The position numbers were made by a program, and so were the translations under genes. Below the pieces are notes generated by a model, which ran no database searches, was not told the DNA's origin, and worked only from the letters and a program-made list of their open reading frames with translations. 63,349 nucleotides of DNA. Source: Xylanibacter ruminicola (lineage in GTDB: Bacteria; Bacteroidota; Bacteroidia; Bacteroidales; Bacteroidaceae). This document shows, piece by piece, positions 63,321-63,349 of the stretch. The DNA lies in contig SUYC01000018.1 of assembly GCA_015060625.1 (NCBI GenBank), forward strand, positions 1 to 63,349, in the 5' to 3' direction. Each line of letters opens with the position of its first letter. Position 1 is the first letter of the stretch.

Positions 63321-63349
63321 CACCCGCTTTCGAACAAACGGGAGCAACA

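Noticed and set aside
1..63349. tRNA genes, rRNA genes, CRISPR arrays or insertion sequences
   Set aside because: No cloverleaf-like sequence ending in GTTCRANYC patterns, no regular spacer repeats and no transposase-like frames were found by eye; a tRNA search program would be decisive.

Overview
The window looks like a chromosomal segment of a Bacteroidales bacterium, most likely Prevotellaceae. The evidence is the repeated Bacteroidota-type promoter (TTTG, about 20 nt, TAnnTTTG), the lack of strong Shine-Dalgarno sequences, an RprX/RprY-like two-component pair, a second EF-G-like factor without the catalytic His, DPP IV, a pyrB-pyrI pair and several family-typical lipoproteins. No rRNA, tRNA, CRISPR array, transposase or integrase was found.

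Layout. (1) 1-10442: the 3' part of a surface polysaccharide (capsule/EPS/O-antigen) locus, all on the plus strand with overlapping genes: glycosyltransferases, a Wzy-like polymerase, a hexapeptide acetyltransferase, two membrane acyltransferases with disturbed reading frames, a WecG/TagA/CpsF transferase, a WcaJ-type initiating phosphosugar transferase and a CpsB-type PHP phosphatase. The flippase and export genes are not here and presumably lie upstream. (2) 10437-11293: a minus-strand trio of small envelope proteins (YtxH, holin-like, unknown). (3) 11524-18541: housekeeping genes: SPOR lipoprotein, ruvX, def, a TPR protein, thrS, infC-rpmI-rplT. (4) 18608-21152: a SpoIIE-type phosphatase fused to an anti-sigma-like ATPase, plus a STAS protein (partner switching). 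(5) 21367-28970: cytidylate-kinase-like protein, tex, a LolA-like protein, an ABC-F ATPase, an M13 peptidase. (6) 29090-38175: a compact five-gene signalling module, the most unusual part of the window: zinc-ribbon protein, membrane Ser/Thr kinase, a protein with four AAA+ domains, a zinc-ribbon/FHA protein and a PP2C phosphatase. It runs with only 19 nt of spacing into metA, a U32 peptidase and an SH3-like membrane protein. (7) 41874-52530: hemW, the EF-G-like gene, rprX-rprY, rpsF-rpsR-rplI, a small lipoprotein, mtaB and a GT2 glycosyltransferase. (8) 52549-63207: DUF4861 protein, GldB-like lipoprotein, YhcC-type radical SAM protein, DPP IV, the pyrB-pyrI-glyA operon and a class A penicillin-binding protein. 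The window ends on a promoter for a gene beyond it.

How parts may work together. The kinase, FHA protein and PP2C form a complete write-read-erase phosphothreonine circuit. The kinase N-terminus carries five near-identical T-(V/I)-R motifs, one pair made by a 59-bp duplication, which are natural candidates for FHA docking. The four-AAA protein would be the energy-using effector. Its purpose cannot be read from the sequence.

A second theme is simple or palindromic repeat DNA, of the kind also found here between genes, lying inside reading frames: in the CpsF-family gene, at the signal peptides of the TPR protein and the 40909 membrane protein, and in the ABC-F linker.
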